Source: Microbulbifer harenosus
GTDB lineage: Bacteria > Pseudomonadota > Gammaproteobacteria > Pseudomonadales > Cellvibrionaceae
DNA length: 64,000 nt
Direction of reading: 5' to 3'
NCBI RefSeq assembly: GCF_005771435.1
Contig: NZ_VANI01000021.1
Coordinates: forward strand, 1 to 64,000
Of the stretch, positions 62,777-64,000 are shown piece by piece; position 1 is the stretch's first letter, and each line of letters opens with the position of its first letter. Under the pieces are notes generated by a model. The model saw nothing but the letters and a program-made list of their open reading frames with translations, ran no database searches and had not been told where the DNA came from. Position numbers and translations under genes: made by a program.

Positions 62777-64000
62777 ATGAATGCCAGTATTTTTCTCGGG
62801 GCCTTCGGCCTCTACATCGTATTCCTGATCGCCATCGGCTGGTTCGCATCCCGTCGTACCCGCAGCGAAGACGACTTCCTGCTCGCCGGCCGCAGCCTGC
62901 CCATTTTCCTCACCATCGGTACCACCGTCGCCACCATGGTGGGCACCGGCTCATCCATGGGGGCGGTCGGATTTGGTTACGCCAACGGCTGGGCCGGGGC
63001 CCTGTACGGGATTGGCGGCGCAGTGGGGATACTGCTGTTGGGGTTGCTGTTTGCCCCCGCGCGCGCGCAGGGCTTTGCCACCATGAGTGAAGAGCTTGCG
63101 TCCTACGTGGGCGATCACCCGCTGGTGAAAAAAATCGTCGCGGTGCTGATCCTGATTGCGAGCCTCGGGTGGCTCGGCGCGCATATTCTCGGCGGCAGTC
63201 TGTATCTCGCGTGGATTGCCGGAATAGATTTGCAGCTGGCAAAACTGCTGGTGGCAACCGGCTTCGGTATTTTTGTAATTGTAGGTGGTTATCACGCCGT
63301 GGTGTGGACAGATACCCTGCAGGCACTGGTGCTGTTTGTCGGATTTTTATTGATGGCAGTGTTCGCCGTCCACACCGTCGGTGGTTGGGAAGTGGTTGTC
63401 GACGTTTCGCAATCCGCCGAGCGTGCGCAGTCCATAGGCGTGCTGCCGGCCATTTCCCTGGCTGCCGTGATTGCGGTGGGGGTACTCGCTACCCCGTCTT
63501 TCCGTCAGCGTATTTATTCGACACGCAGTGTCCGTTCTGCGCGCAGGTCGTTTTATATTTCCGGCGGTCTCTACCTGTTTTTCTCGCTAGTGCCGGCGGT
63601 TATTGGCATTTGTGCGTTTGTGCTAAACCCGCAACTGGAAAACCGCAATTACGCATTCCCCTATCTCGCGATCGAAGTACTGCCGCTCGGTATCGGCGTG
63701 CTGGTGCTGCTGGCCGGCCTCTCCGCCACCATGTCCAGCGCCAGCTCCGATGCCATTGCCGGTGTCTCCGTGCTGGTGCGGGATCTCAGTAAACCGACTA
63801 AACGCGAAAGCCTTGCCCTGTCGCGTATCGGTCTGCTGCTGGTGATCAGTGTGGCGCTGGGTATGGCGCTGCTGTCCGATGACCTGATCGGCTATATCAG
63901 CAAAATGATTTCCACCGTGATGGCGGGGCTGTTTGCCTGCGGATTGCTCGGGCGGTTCTGGCCGCGCTACCGCTGGCAGGGTGCGCTGGCGTCGCTGCTG
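62777..64000 (+). CDS. Sodium/solute symporter (SSS family), cut by the right edge
   Basis: The frame is open from the ATG at 62777 to the end (408 codons), so the C-terminus is missing. It reads MNASIFLGAFGLYIVFLIAI, then a SEDDFLLAGRSLP segment, TTVATMVGTGSSMGAVGFGY in TM2 and LLAGLSATMSSASSDAIAGV at the family signature. These are typical of sodium/sugar or sodium/amino-acid carriers of the SSS family. The upstream ribosome site is weak. Its place after the deacylase and ridA suggests uptake of the amino-sugar acid or N-acetylated compound degraded by this island. The protein differs clearly from the symporter at 16636. Confidence 0.87.
   Translation, partial: MNASIFLGAFGLYIVFLIAIGWFASRRTRSEDDFLLAGRSLPIFLTIGTTVATMVGTGSSMGAVGFGYANGWAGALYGIGGAVGILLLGLLFAPARAQGFATMSEELASYVGDHPLVKKIVAVLILIASLGWLGAHILGGSLYLAWIAGIDLQLAKLLVATGFGIFVIVGGYHAVVWTDTLQALVLFVGFLLMAVFAVHTVGGWEVVVDVSQSAERAQSIGVLPAISLAAVIAVGVLATPSFRQRIYSTRSVRSARRSFYISGGLYLFFSLVPAVIGICAFVLNPQLENRNYAFPYLAIEVLPLGIGVLVLLAGLSATMSSASSDAIAGVSVLVRDLSKPTKRESLALSRIGLLLVISVALGMALLSDDLIGYISKMISTVMAGLFACGLLGRFWPRYRWQGALASLL

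Overview
The window looks like chromosomal DNA of a marine, polysaccharide-degrading gammaproteobacterium. The best guess is order Cellvibrionales, close to Microbulbifer. This rests on recognised gene content only: an ectoine operon with its own aspartokinase, several TonB-dependent receptors, chitin/GlcNAc-type glycoside hydrolases, large DUF11 surface proteins and a GC-rich background. No rRNA, tRNA or CRISPR array was seen. Starts were chosen by eye from ribosome binding sites and family N-termini.

Layout. (1) 1-3000 is an AT-richer accessory patch: a gene cut by the left edge that looks like a polymorphic-toxin/type VI effector, an AHH-type nuclease toxin with an adjacent Imm11-like immunity gene, and a decayed IS256-family transposase. 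(2) 3000-9950 holds a small unknown gene, two receptor-like Ser/Thr kinases with TPR-type C-termini, and an FHA protein with a winged-helix-like C-terminus. (3) 10434-18054 is the osmoprotection block: ectR, then ectA-ectB-ectC-ask, a membrane TPR gene overlapping ask, and a sodium/solute symporter. (4) 18055-22300 contains paired palindromic elements, yceI with cytochrome b561, an unknown gene, corA and a host-attachment-type gene. (5) 22600-29540 runs from a Fur-like site and an AraC regulator to a periplasmic binding-protein-like gene, a membrane protein with a winged-helix-like C-terminus, a TonB receptor and a CX5R phosphatase lipoprotein. (6) 29687-33800 holds small unknowns, the glutathione formaldehyde pair (frmA, fghA) and a glycine-repeat lipoprotein. 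(7) 34042-47352 is a three-gene surface operon: a 12-repeat DUF11 protein, an outer-membrane barrel, and a double-propeller DUF11 protein. (8) 47407-48063 is a DsbA/FrnE-like oxidoreductase.

(9) 48639-64000 is an amino-sugar catabolic island: TonB receptor, GH9 lipoprotein, SMP-30 lactonase-like protein, GH20 hexosaminidase, a D-serine-dehydratase-like PLP enzyme, an RpiR regulator, an N-acyl-D-amino-acid deacylase, RidA and a sodium symporter cut by the right edge. The enzymes together fit use of chitin-derived sugars, and specifically of N-acetylglucosaminic acid: lactone opening, deacetylation, PLP-dependent loss of ammonia, imine clearance by RidA. That pathway is inference from the gene set.

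The most unusual signals are four palindromic elements in two head-to-head pairs (18090-18432 and 61878-62166), which share a core but have different, self-complementary arms, and the binding-protein/membrane-regulator/receptor/phosphatase locus at 23908-29536.
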